Origin: Branchiostoma floridae
Lineage: Eukaryota > Chordata > Leptocardii > Amphioxiformes > Branchiostomatidae
Direction: 5' to 3'
DNA length: 64,000 nucleotides
Assembly (NCBI RefSeq): GCF_000003815.2
Contig: NC_049983.1
Span: 5,701,042 to 5,765,041 of the forward strand
Below, piece by piece: positions 48,017-58,168 of the stretch (positions are counted from its first letter, which is position 1; each line of letters opens with the position of its first letter). Below the pieces are notes generated by a model that saw nothing but the letters and a program-made list of their open reading frames with translations, was not told the origin of the DNA and ran no database searches. The position numbers and the translations under genes are program-made.

Positions 48017-48600
48017 AACTACCTTCAACTGGGCAGAACAAGGATGGACAGGCCAGCCACTAGAGCCATAGCCAACAGGACGGATGAGGATCAGAGAAAA
48101 GCACCACCAGCGGGAAAGACTAGGGGCAGCAGAGACATTTGATATTAGTTTGTTGCTTGTGGCACCAGAGGACCAAACACCACCAGTAGGATGGAGTAAC
48201 TGCAGCGGCAACAATAGTACCAGGCTTGGTAGTGCTAGTGGGCATTCATTGTCAGGGTGGAATAGGGCTGCTCCAAGGTATGTGTCAGTCATTTCAAGGC
48301 AGGATGGTGCTAAAGTTTGGTGGTTTAGCACATGGCAGCTCCCTTCATGGGTGCAGGTACGTACATTAGGGTAGTGAGAGGGCTTGTCCAAGGGGTATTG
48401 CTCATGGTGATCACACATGACAACCGATCCTACGGGGAGTACTGGTCTGTAAGTCAGTCAGAATGTAGGAATTGGTAATCGAGAAATGAAGTTTGGAAGG
48501 TTAGCTCTAGGATCCCGAAAGTGACACGGTTAATTTGCATGATCCAGACTGTAGTAGTGAACAGTCTCAACACAAGCAGATAAGATAAGGGTCCCCACAA

Positions 48601-48795
48601 AGACAGGTTGAATTATACATACTTAGATGGAACTGTAAGGGAATAGCAGATCTAGAGAGTAGGGTACTACTAGTAACCAGTAACTTGCAGGCCGGTTACC
48701 CTTGTAACCTGAAGTTTCAAGAAGTCACCCTATGTCTTCGCAAGCTTCTTAATATATAGCAGTTGAGGTATATCGATGACAGTAATTCACTATAA
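48601..48795 (+). pseudogene. Reverse-transcriptase remnant of the retroelement
   Basis: In frame 48601, FQEVTLCLRKLLNI-stop-QLRYIDDSNSL-stop resembles the DIRS/Ngaro RT segment just before and at the catalytic YIDD (YIDDS at 48769-48783). In that family a KPV...LR..G stretch precedes Y-I/L-D-D-S. In-frame stops show decay. The frame continues with further stops to about 49050. The match was recognised by eye and is not proven. Confidence 0.5.
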
Positions 48796-50866
48796 TAGGG
48801 TAGAGATTTGGTGCGGAGTTATAACAGAATCCTCCCATTGCATTAGATAACCAACCTCAGTATGTCCAGGAATGATCTTGCAGGGAAGGAAACAAGATCT
48901 ATGTTGTCAGAATTTGGTTAAGCAAGTACACAATAATACGGGAGAAGGTTAGTAGCATTGTTACGTAACCGGACGAATTGGCTGGGATGGTCAATCCCAA
49001 ACATACAAAACATAGCAGGACAGCATTATGCTACATGGGGACAACGTTTGTGACAACTACTTGTCAGATCAGTAAGGACAGCTTTTAGAAGGTTCAGAAG
49101 AAGTAATTCACATGTCGGCATGTTGGACCGAAGTAAGAACTTGGTAAGACAAGTGAACCCTGGCCTGAACTAGACCGAATTAGCAAGCAAACTACCGTAC
49201 GTAGGGAACGCAGGATACTGTAGTATGTGATTTTGAACAGGAAATTTGGAAATCCTGTTGTAGTTTGTTTGGCAGATTCGTGATGACGCGTTACAGGGGA
49301 TATGCTTGAGGATATACCTCTTAAATCGGTAAGGAGAAGCCAGAAAGGAGTAAGACGACACCTTAAATTTTTCAAGCATTCACACGTCGGTAACAGGACA
49401 ATAGACTTCAGAAGGAGCGTGTGTTTCTTGAGTACCAGACAGATAGACTTCTCTGATGATGGAACAAAAGTCAGAAGGTACAACATCAACATGCTGGAGA
49501 CGTAGGACTTCATTGTAGGCACAGTACAGTTGCCTAGCAAAAGATAATGAGGCATGTAGCAGCGATTCATTAAGGACAGGCCTTTCCTCAATTCAGGAAA
49601 CTTTGACATGTCTAGTGACAAACAACTAAGTAAGGCAGCAGGGTTAACTCGTTCTAAGTCTTATACCATAGCAGAAAGGGTCTTTGTCAAAGGATTATAC
49701 TTCTATGACCTGTACTATTTCAGCGCATTTATTTGGATAAAATACAGGCGAAGACAATGGACTGAAGAGCCCTGAGTGGATAGCCGGTATCTCCTCGGCA
49801 AATGACAATAACTTGGTCAACAGGTAGCAGTACATAAACTTCCATTACTCCACGGTAGCACTATGCAGGCAGGACCTCGTTTATTGAACAGGATCCATCT
49901 CTGAAACATGATGGTTTACTTTGACTGTTGTACCAAGAAGTAGAAGCTAGGTTCTTCAGGAGAAGTTGGCATCCAAATAGATAAACTGGGAAGGGAGACT
50001 ACGAATCTCCAGAGCTATCAGAGATTGTGTATACAAAGAAGTTTTTTTTTTTTTTTTTTAACCTCTCCAAAGGAACAGGGGCTATTCTGGACTTGTTAGG
50101 GGGTATTAAGCTCTGGGAAACAGTCCCAACAGAGTAAACAGGATGTTCTTGTGGTAGAGACATCACATGGTGCCTACAGGTACCTAGGATCCACCAAGAG
50201 GGTGGCCTGCTGAGTATGTTGGTGAGGAATGTGGGTATTATAACATCCAGTAGGGAGAGGAAGATGACAGTTAGATCTGGGTAGATTGGGGGAAGGTTGC
50301 TTTCATTTCCCCTTACAGGGGGCAAACTTTATGCCTAGATTGAGCACCAAGCCCTCTCTCTATATAAATCTTGAAATAGTCATCTCACACATCAGTCTGC
50401 AGTATTGTCAGCATGTATCACATCATAACAAGGTTAGTCAGTCACAGTCATATGGTGTACGACAGCAAGATACAAACTAATCATAAGGGCCAACTGTTTA
50501 TAATAAGAATATCAGTTTTAGTTACTAGTTGCACACAACTGTGAAGTAAGACAGATTGTGGTAAGTTGAACAGACCCCTATCACATTGGGGGTTATTTAA
50601 CAGCATTACTAGTAGAAAATGTTATTGGCCCATGACTTGTGTTGGAAAGAGGAAGATTGATGTAGAAACCACAATAGGGTACAATCGTGGATGAGTTAGG
50701 AATATATATTATGACAGTCTAATGTCTGAGGCTGAAGGGGTCAGTTTGACTTGGTCTCAAGAGGGGTAATATCTGGAATGGGACCGTGGTGGTTATGGTG
50801 GGCGAGAACAAGGAAAGTATGATCTTGTGTTTTGGGGGGAAGGTATCAAGTTCCTTGATACCTTGT

Positions 50867-51070
50867 GGCGAAATTTGTGCTAGGAGTGAGCACAAACCCC
50901 CCATCTCACAAGATGAGCAGGTCAAAGAGAGATGAAAATTGGTAGCATTGAAGACCTTGTACCTTGCCCCCATACTTCTGCCACAAAGGACAGTGTGTTG
51001 TGTGTCTTTCTTGTGTCTCAATGATACTTAATAATTAGGGGTAAGTGAAGCTGGACAAGCGATAATTAAT
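50867..51070. repeat. Split direct repeat B1 (204 bp)
   Basis: Begins GGCGAAATTTGTGCTAGGAG, ends GACAAGCGATAATTAAT. It is joined directly to A2 and matches B2 base for base as far as compared. Confidence 0.9.
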
Positions 51071-51369
51071 GAAAGCTTAATATCTGATCCAGTTATTAAG
51101 CTGGGTTAATTATCCAAGACCAGCAAACAATAATGACCTGCTGTGAGGGAAATGATGGCCCAGGATGGGACGGTCAGTTTAATTTAGATAAAGGGAGCTT
51201 CTGAGTAAGGAGAAGGAAGAATGACTCAGTGGTCATCTCAAGAGACAGGCCCCCCAGGAGGGGAAGAGTATTTAAAGAGGAAAGCAGGAGGAGTTGTCAC
51301 CATTCCTGCCAGTACAACATGGTACATAGTTCAGAGAAAGTCTACCATGCTGCAGGGTTCAGAAAATTC
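51071..51369. repeat. Split direct repeat A2 (299 bp)
   Basis: Second copy of A1, starting at the base after B1. The sequence diverges from the A1 context immediately after AGAAAATTC. Confidence 0.9.
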
Positions 51370-52312
51370 CCCCATCCCACCCACCCTTAAAATGAATGTT
51401 TGGATGAATATGTAATTAGGCATTAGTTGATATATATGTATATATTAAGATATGGATTTGGTGATATAGATTATCTAGATCAGTTACAAGTCAGGATGCG
51501 TTAAACATCCGCTGGACAGAGCATTGGTTTAACCGACCAGCCCGATCTTGGCTATAACAATTGGCAACCAGGGTAAAACGGTCGCCCGCTCGCAGCATGA
51601 CTTGTCTAGTAGAGAGGCGGGACCTTGTATTAGACTGATGTATAAGATTGTGTAAAGAAACCAAGATGAGAATGACATCGTGTACTTTGGTAACAGAGAT
51701 TTCGGCATGCTCTACCAACGTAAGTGAATTCGGCACATTTGGACAATCGTTTGTTACGTCGACCTACTGTATTGGATTTGTACTGTTATGGTCTGTTTTC
51801 TGAAGTAGAAGCAAGGTCCCCAAAGGAAGTGTCTGAAACTAATAAACTGGGAATGGGTACTTTGGTCATTCAGTGCTACCAGGTGTTGTGAAGAAACAAA
51901 CTTGAATTGAAAGTGGGAGACAGAGTGCTCCAGAGATGAGGGAGACAGAGTGCTCCATGAGGGAGACAGTACTCCAGAAAAGAAGTAGTTGTGGGAGACA
52001 GAGTGAAACTGTGCTCCAGTAAAAAAGATGAAGGAGACTGTGCTCCAGAAAAAAAGAACCTGTGAGAAAGCGAGAGTGCTACACAGATGAGTCCCAGGAT
52101 AGGGGCCGCATACCTAATATCGGGATGTTCTCTTGAATGAGAAGGGACTTCCCACGGTGCCATCTTAGCATGCTAAGAGGTTGCCCGCGGAGAGATTCTG
52201 GGACTGGGTTGAACCGTAGCCCTGTGTGATGGGAGGTTGACCCAAAAGCAGTGTGTAAGGACCTACGAGGAGGGTAGGTCAGAGAAGATTGGTTTGGAGT
52301 GTGATGAGGTGG

Positions 52313-52516
52313 GGCGAAATTTGTGCTAGGAGTGAGCACAAACCCCCCATCTCACAAGATGAGCAGGTCAAAGAGAGATGAAAATTGGTAGCATTGAAGA
52401 CCTTGTACCTTGCCCCCATACTTCTGCCACAAAGGACAGTGTGTTGTGTGTCTTTCTTGTGTCTCAATGATACTTAATAATTAGGGGTAAGTGAAGCTGG
52501 ACAAGCGATAATTAAT
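52313..52516. repeat. Split direct repeat B2 (204 bp)
   Basis: Second copy of B1 and the right end of the element. The host tandem repeat resumes right after it. Confidence 0.9.
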
Positions 52517-52884
52517 AACATGTAAAACTTCGTCTGAGACCAAGAAGTTTTTTAAGTTCTTAAGAAGTGTGGGAACACAAAGGACCTCCAGAAATAGCCA
52601 CTCGGCATGCGGAGTCCCATGTCTTGGCACCAAACAGTCAATCTTGCGTGATCCCAGCCCTGGCCGTCCTAATGACAGGTCCTGGGCCAGCCTTCCCTTC
52701 ATTTGTGTTTGATAAGGGGCAGTCTCGGGGCACTCTTCTTGTGGACGGAGCCATAAATTACGTGGAAATCACACCGCAGTTCAAAGGGAACCACCCAGGA
52801 TCAAATTCATGGTCTGAGATAAGGAAGCCCCTTGTTGGAATGTTGCTGCATCACGTGTAATGATACTCCTTACTTAGTGGTGGA

Positions 52885-53590
52885 CCTTCAAAGTCGTGGG
52901 AGTTATTGTAGGAGTGAAAAGGGGACCTGGAAGTTATTGCAGACATAAGAAAGAGGCCCTCAAGTCTGAAATTATTTCTGAGGCAAGGAGATAACCTTCA
53001 AGTCGCGAGATTTCTTGCAGTCGTAAGAAAGAGTTCCTACAGCTGATTCTGAAGTAATAAGAAAGGGATCTTCAAGTCGTGGGAGTTATTGCAGGAGTGA
53101 AAAAGGGACCTGGAAGTTATTGCAGACATAAGAAAGAGGCCCTCAAGTCAGGAATTATTTCTGGAGTAAGGAGGTAACCTTCAAGTTGCAAGATTTCTTG
53201 CAGTCGTAAGAATGAGTTCCTGCAGCTGATTCTGAAGTAATAAGAAAGGGATCTTCAAGTCGTGGGAGTTATTGCAGGAGTGAAAAAGGGACCTGGAAGT
53301 TATTGCAGACGTAAGAAAAGGGCCCTCAAGTCTGGAATTATTTCTGGAGTAAGGAGGTAACCTTCAAGTCGCGAGATTTCTTGCAGGCGTAAGAAAGAGA
53401 TTCATTGCTGATTCTGGGGTCTTCAAGTCTTGGGAGTTATTGCAAAAGTAAAAAAGGGATCTTCAAGTTGCGAGAGTTCTTGCAGACGTAAGAAAGAGAT
53501 CTTTAGGTCTGGAGAGTTATTGCTGATTCTGTTCAAGTACGAAAGAGATCTTCAAGTCGTGGGAGTTATTGCAGAAGGAAGAAAGATACC
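52885..53590. repeat. Satellite, ~183-bp unit with ~60-bp internal periodicity
   Basis: CGTGGGAGTTATTG recurs at 52895, 53079 and 53261 (184 and 182 bp). Inside each unit GTTATTGCAGACATAAGAAA and TTTCTTGCAGTCGTAAGAAA are sub-repeats. The last ~200 bp are more degenerate. Confidence 0.9.
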
Positions 53591-55183
53591 TCGGCTACAC
53601 CATGGACATTAGAATCCTGTGGCTTGCAGGCATCGAGCCGTCGTCTGCATACATCACAATGTAGGTACCAAATAACGACTAACATACAAGCATGCTTTCG
53701 TGCTAGGACTATAGACTAAATTGGTTGATATTGTTGTCACAGATGTTTATGTTCAAGCACAAACTTCTGAAACCAATGTCTTTACATGTAGATAAAGGGA
53801 CAAGTACATGTAGGTTATTTTACTACATATGTGTGTATGGTAATATTGATGTTAGTGTCAATGTACTGTACATACGTGTACATGTACAATCTACACTGCC
53901 TAAGAAGACACCTCAAGTGACCAATAACATTTGGTTTATGTGGATATGTGGTCACTTCAGACAGTGTCATAATGCTTGTGTCAATGGGGAAATTGTCTGA
54001 GGAGGTCACATTGGCCAGGTAGTCCCTGTTTAGAGTTGGTCATTTGTACTGCATTTGCCTTACACTACACAGTTCAGAATATATTTTCCCTAGGCTATAG
54101 CCTTACCCCAAGCATGTTAATGTATTGGTGAGTTGATTGATGTTGACATCAGATGATCCAGGTGGTGCCCTTAAGAAAAGAGCAGCCTTGTGGACAGCTA
54201 AGGTGTTGTAAATAATTCAAAGAAGAGCATGCATAAGACAAGTGTCTGTGCCACCAGTCCTTTTCAACATGTTGTTTTTATGTCTATGGCAACAGTATTA
54301 CCATCCAAAATGCTGTCCATTGGAGTATATCGTGATATAGTGCATATTCTCACATAAATATTACAACACACATGCGGGATTCAAAATGGTGGGTTTGTCT
54401 AGAGACTGCAGATAACAAAACCTTGCCCAGTGAAGTCTAGAATTGTTGCCATACTGCATGTACCTGACAAAGTGTTCTACATTTCTTGGATTGCTGGTTA
54501 GGGCTACAGAATGGATATATAATTTATGTAGCCCTGTCAGTGAACTGACCTCTGATGTACAAATGCTCCATGTGCAAATTTGCAAATGTGGTAATCGTGT
54601 TTAACTTGGGTCTATTCTGTAATGTTTGGTTATGATTGGTGATATGCTGCATTAAATTATACACTGTAGTACTAGTGGTAGCTGCCAACAAGTTTTTATG
54701 TAGACATTTCGTAAACAGAAGTAGATTTCACCAACTTCAAAACAAGAGGAAGCAACCTGAAGTTGTATCTATTTCTCCCTTCATCTCTCCCTCAAAGGAC
54801 TCGATAGCCAATCTTTCAGGTCATAAAGATTGTTTCTTATCTTTATTGACTGTCTTCCAACATGAGCAGACTACAAACTGGTAACTTCAAAGATATCCAG
54901 GTGGTTTGTGTCTTCCATAGGCAGGACCTGTCACTCATGTAGGTTTCACCCTGGGAAAGGTCAACTGAACATAATTGGATTTCCGCCTGTCAAAAAGAGA
55001 ATTTACTTTGTAGTTCAGCAAGTATTTTGGCAGATATGTCATACTGGGTAGAATGCGAAAGGTTGCATAGTTAGAATACATAGCTATTGCTCATTTTTCA
55101 CGTGAACTATGTACTTTCAAAGGAGCTTTAGTTTGGGTCATACAGACTTTTAGATATGCCACTGTTATTATAATAGCAATATA
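53591..55183. other. Intronic sequence, nothing recognised
   Basis: No supported exon, RNA gene or defined repeat. Confidence 0.35.
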
Positions 55184-55600
55184 CGTGGGACCGCGTAGCG
55201 CAGTGGGACCGTGTTCGCCCCGTGACCGAGAGGTTGCGGGTTCGAATCCGCCTGCCGTGTTACCGATCTTGTGCCCTTGGGAAAGGCACTTTACACGGCT
55301 TTCCTCACTATACTCAGGTGAAAATGAGCGGTACCTAGCTTCGGCTCACGGTGATTTACATCATTCACCCGGACGGGAGACCTGGTGCATATGAAAGGGT
55401 ATGTCACCCCGTAAGGGGCGGTATAACCCCGTCGTGTGTAAACATGTGCGAACATGTGCGATCACGTCGACCGATGATGTATGTTCGTCTGTATCTCTGT
55501 GGATCTGCCGCTACCAGCCCAAAGCTGCCTAGGCAGATCCGTGTAATGAGTTGTATCATTGGCAAATAAATAAAAAATAAATAAATGAAATAAAATCATG
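55184..55600 (+). mobile_element. tRNA-derived SINE with conserved central domain
   Basis: The head GGACCGCGTAGCGCAGTGGG carries an A box (TAGCGCAGTGG) and a perfect B box GGTTCGAATCC at about 55239-55249. It is followed by CTTGGGAAAGGCACTTTACA and TTTCCTCACTATACTCAGG, which resembles the conserved central domain described for Nin-DC-type metazoan SINEs (recalled, not checked). The tail is a run of AATAAAT-type repeats. It is better preserved than the SINE at 25365. Confidence 0.75.
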
Positions 55601-55639
55601 TCAACCAGGTTCAAATTCTAGTGTAAACAGACACAGTGA

Positions 55640-55830
55640 TTGTAAATGGATTTTAGTTTACTGGGTTTTAGTTTTGTGGCAAGAAAAGTGTTTGGGTGAT
55701 TTTAAGTTGGAAACTAGTGGTATAGTTTGGTAGAACAGGTATTTTCGCAGTGGTTTTAAGTCTGCATCGAAATGGTCTCAATAAAAACAATGAATATAAA
55801 ACCACTGCAAAAATTTCAAGAAGTACAGTA
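55640..55830. mobile_element. TACTGTAAATGCA MITE (copy 5), diverged
   Basis: Left ATTGTAAATGGATTTTAG, right AGAAGTACAGTA. The interior has GTGGTTTTAAGT and AAACCACTGCAAAA. Confidence 0.5.
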
Positions 55831-55994
55831 ACTTATCCTCAATATGCAATATCATCATTGTGCAACATACACTGCATAAATATACTTTACAAAGGTGGAT
55901 GAACTACGTAATCAATTTATGAAATAATCATTGTTGGTGTTAGTAAAGAAGTTTTGCGTTTTGTCTACATCAAAATTATCGTTTTACTGTAAAG

Positions 55995-56311
55995 CAGGGC
56001 TCGAAATTCATTTCTGGGATTAGGTGCACTGGTGCACCCAGGTTAAAAAATTGGGTGCACCAAAAAAATTTTGGGTGCACCACTTAAATTTAAGTTTTAA
56101 CCTAATAATAAAACTTAGTTACAAGCCATCAAAGTACCATAACTGACATTTTTATTATCTTTCTAACAGATGTCAAGAATATGATGTATACTAGTATACT
56201 TTGATACTTTTACATACATAAACATATGAAAATATTTGGGTGCACCCTGTGCACCCACAGAAAATAATTGGGTGCACCTGGGTGCACATGCACCCAGTAT
56301 TTCGAGCCCTG
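55995..56311. mobile_element. CAGGGCTCGAAAT MITE, target GTAAA(G), 317 bp
   Basis: Starts CAGGGCTCGAAAT, ends ATTTCGAGCCCTG. GTAAAG lies on both sides, so the duplication is 5 or 6 bp depending on where the end is set. It is the near-inverse of 32182-32543: the same GGTGCACC clusters and core words (AGTTACAAGC, ATACTAGTATACTTTGATA). Confidence 0.88.
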
Positions 56312-57779
56312 GTAAAGTGTACTACCAGTAAAGAAGTTTTGTGTTTAATGTTGCTAGATGCAACCTGACAGAAAATGTATGTAACTTATGTATGATTGCT
56401 GACTTCATCCAGTTATAACTGGTACCTGGCATGCCCACCGCATGGATCAAAAGTAATTTCCGTCAGGCAAAGCTTTTTTCATGCCCCATCCTTCATGCAT
56501 ACATGTAGTATATGGCCTGTATTTTTCATGGACCGAGCCGCATTACCGCAGAGCTTTTTGAGCCTACCGCACGTTGCCTATGTAGGGAGCATTTATCATC
56601 TCAATGTGGTACCAAAGACCCTTCAATCAAAGTGAACTCAAGTATCACATGCTGTCCTCCAAGCTTTGATGGATAGGACCTTGGCGCATGCATGAAAGAA
56701 AAAAGGCACCGTGACAAAATGAGAAGGAGACTTCTAAACTGCAGTCCAATATCAAGAAGGCCAAGAGGTCTTCCTTGAGCGTAGAAAGGTCATTTAAGTA
56801 TCTCCATGGAAAATGTTTTATCCAGGTGACTAGACTGTCAGTCTAGGATATGGTGTGATATGGGCCCTGTCGACAGATAATTCATCATTTGTAGAATTCA
56901 CCAAGCTGCCAGACTTTGGGGGATTTATTTCTTCATAGTTTGTCTATTAAATGCATAAAATACTTTTTTCAGCCAAGTTGCCCAGGCCGCAACAAATGAC
57001 TTAATACTCTGAGTATGATATATCAAACAATAGATTCTTCATTTTTGTCCTTTTACATCTTCTTCTTTGACTTTGGAATTGAATTTGGCTGTGGCCAGTA
57101 AGTACATGTAATTAAGCCAGCCAATGGGCTATGGAAAACAAAAATAAACAAAAAAAATTGCATTACAATGTCAACGTACTTCTGTGTTTCAAGTGATTTT
57201 TACCTTTTCATATGATGTATCATAAATAAATGTTTTTCATTGACAATGTGAATAATATGAAACTTGATCCTAATTTTCCCGTCTGCCAACCAAATAGCAC
57301 ATCGGATTAACGCACACTTCTGTTAATTGCACGGAATCCCAGAATCCCAAACTGGTGCGGTCCAGCTAGAAAACTTCGCATATTTGCACCAGCCGGATAA
57401 TTGCACCAAATTCACTGGCAAATAGGCCGTGCAATTAAGCGGCTTCTACTGTATCATATTCAGTCCACAGCTTCTCAAGTTACAAAATGTATGTTTTTGA
57501 CCAAAAGTATAACTTAAAACCTTTTAAGCAAAGGTTGTTAAAAATGTGTACTATGCCTAAAATGTCCCTCTCTTGTCAGATATGTAGAACTACTAGAAGA
57601 CTAATTGTACCACTGGGTCATTGAACTTGCAATTGGAAAAACACAGTGTATCATTGTACTTGCAATGAATTATACATCAGCTATCTTTCATCAAAAAATG
57701 GATCCAGCCAATTAAAGATTCATACATCTAGACAAACGTTCAACATGGTATTAATCAGGAAATCATAAATTCATATCTT
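56312..57779. other. Intronic sequence, nothing recognised
   Basis: 57300-57450 has GTGCAATTAAGCGG-type words (TTGCACCAGCCGGATAATTG) that look like a degenerate inverted-repeat transposon. The ends are not clear. Confidence 0.3.
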
Positions 57780-58118
57780 GTTCATCACAGCTTCACGGCG
57801 AACGTTATGATAATTTATCCCGCGCTCCCCGATTTGATAAGGACGATAATTGACTTAATCCTCCGTAGAATACTGTAGGGCGGAAGTAAGAGCCATTGAC
57901 ACTGCGTGGTACAGCTCCCCTGTGTGAGTGTGAGTGAGTTCGCTCGCACCACTCAGTCTAGCCCGGTCGTTAACCATGCTGGGTGAGTGGTGCCAGGAGA
58001 AGGCCGACGCGCGAGCGTATTGATCGGACGGAGGCTGGGACCGCTCGGTGCTGCTACCGTGCCATTGTGTATACGGACAATCATACGGTCGGCTTTCCAT
58101 GGCGCTAGTACGAGCGAC
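57780..58118 (+). promoter_or_regulatory. CpG-rich block, candidate internal promoter
   Basis: CpG-containing words (CCCGCGCTCCCCG, GACGCGCGAGCG, TAGCCCGGTCG) are dense here against an AT-rich background, directly before a candidate first exon. ATG-CTG-G/GTGAGT at 57976 is another possible mini-exon. Confidence 0.4.
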
Positions 58119-58168
58119 ATGTCACTGGCTCTACAGCTACAGCTACAACTCACCCAACTATCCCTCAG
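58119..58168 (+). CDS. Candidate short alternative first exon (16 codons + 2)
   Basis: The ATG opens MSLALQLQLQLTQLSL and reaches a donor CTCAG-GTATTA at 58168/58169, leaving phase 2. It is too short to recognise. Support comes from the CpG-rich setting and from phase agreement with SRPK exon 2 and the exons at 37581 and 61403. The ATG at 58099 in another frame would leave phase 1 and is less consistent. Confidence 0.35.

Larger units (their letters stand above)
47718..52516 (+). mobile_element. Decayed tyrosine-recombinase retrotransposon (DIRS/Ngaro-like) with split direct repeats
   Basis: Two different sequences are each present twice in the order A1-B1-A2-B2: A (299 bp) at 47718-48016 and 51071-51369, and B (204 bp) at 50867-51070 and 52313-52516. 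B1 and A2 abut exactly. Each pair appears almost identical. This is the split-direct-repeat layout of Ngaro/PAT-type elements. They also make no target duplication, and none is visible here although the broken host repeat shows the insertion site. A + strand RT remnant lies at about 48730. No intact gag, RNase H or recombinase was found. An alternative is two tandem non-autonomous elements sharing ends but with different interiors. Confidence 0.6.

Noticed and set aside
47978-48418. 146-codon - strand frame near the left end of the retroelement
   Set aside because: Antisense to the RT remnant, overlaps repeat A1, and has no zinc-knuckle or gag-like features.
49094-49621. 175-codon - strand frame in the retroelement as a tyrosine recombinase
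   Set aside because: I could not find the R...HxxR...Y catalytic residues, and the RT remnant is on the + strand. It is kept only as non-diagnostic sequence.
50719-51021. Paired frames at 50719-51021 and 52279-52467 starting MRHKKDTQHTVLCG
   Set aside because: They are the same frame in repeat copies B1 and B2, not two related genes.
47718-51369. A1 and A2 as long terminal repeats of an LTR retrotransposon
   Set aside because: They lack TG...CA ends, a primer-binding site and a polypurine tract, and the interleaved B repeats do not fit an LTR layout.
55185-55256. A functional tRNA gene
   Set aside because: The promoter boxes are good, but the sequence continues into a SINE body with a simple-repeat tail.
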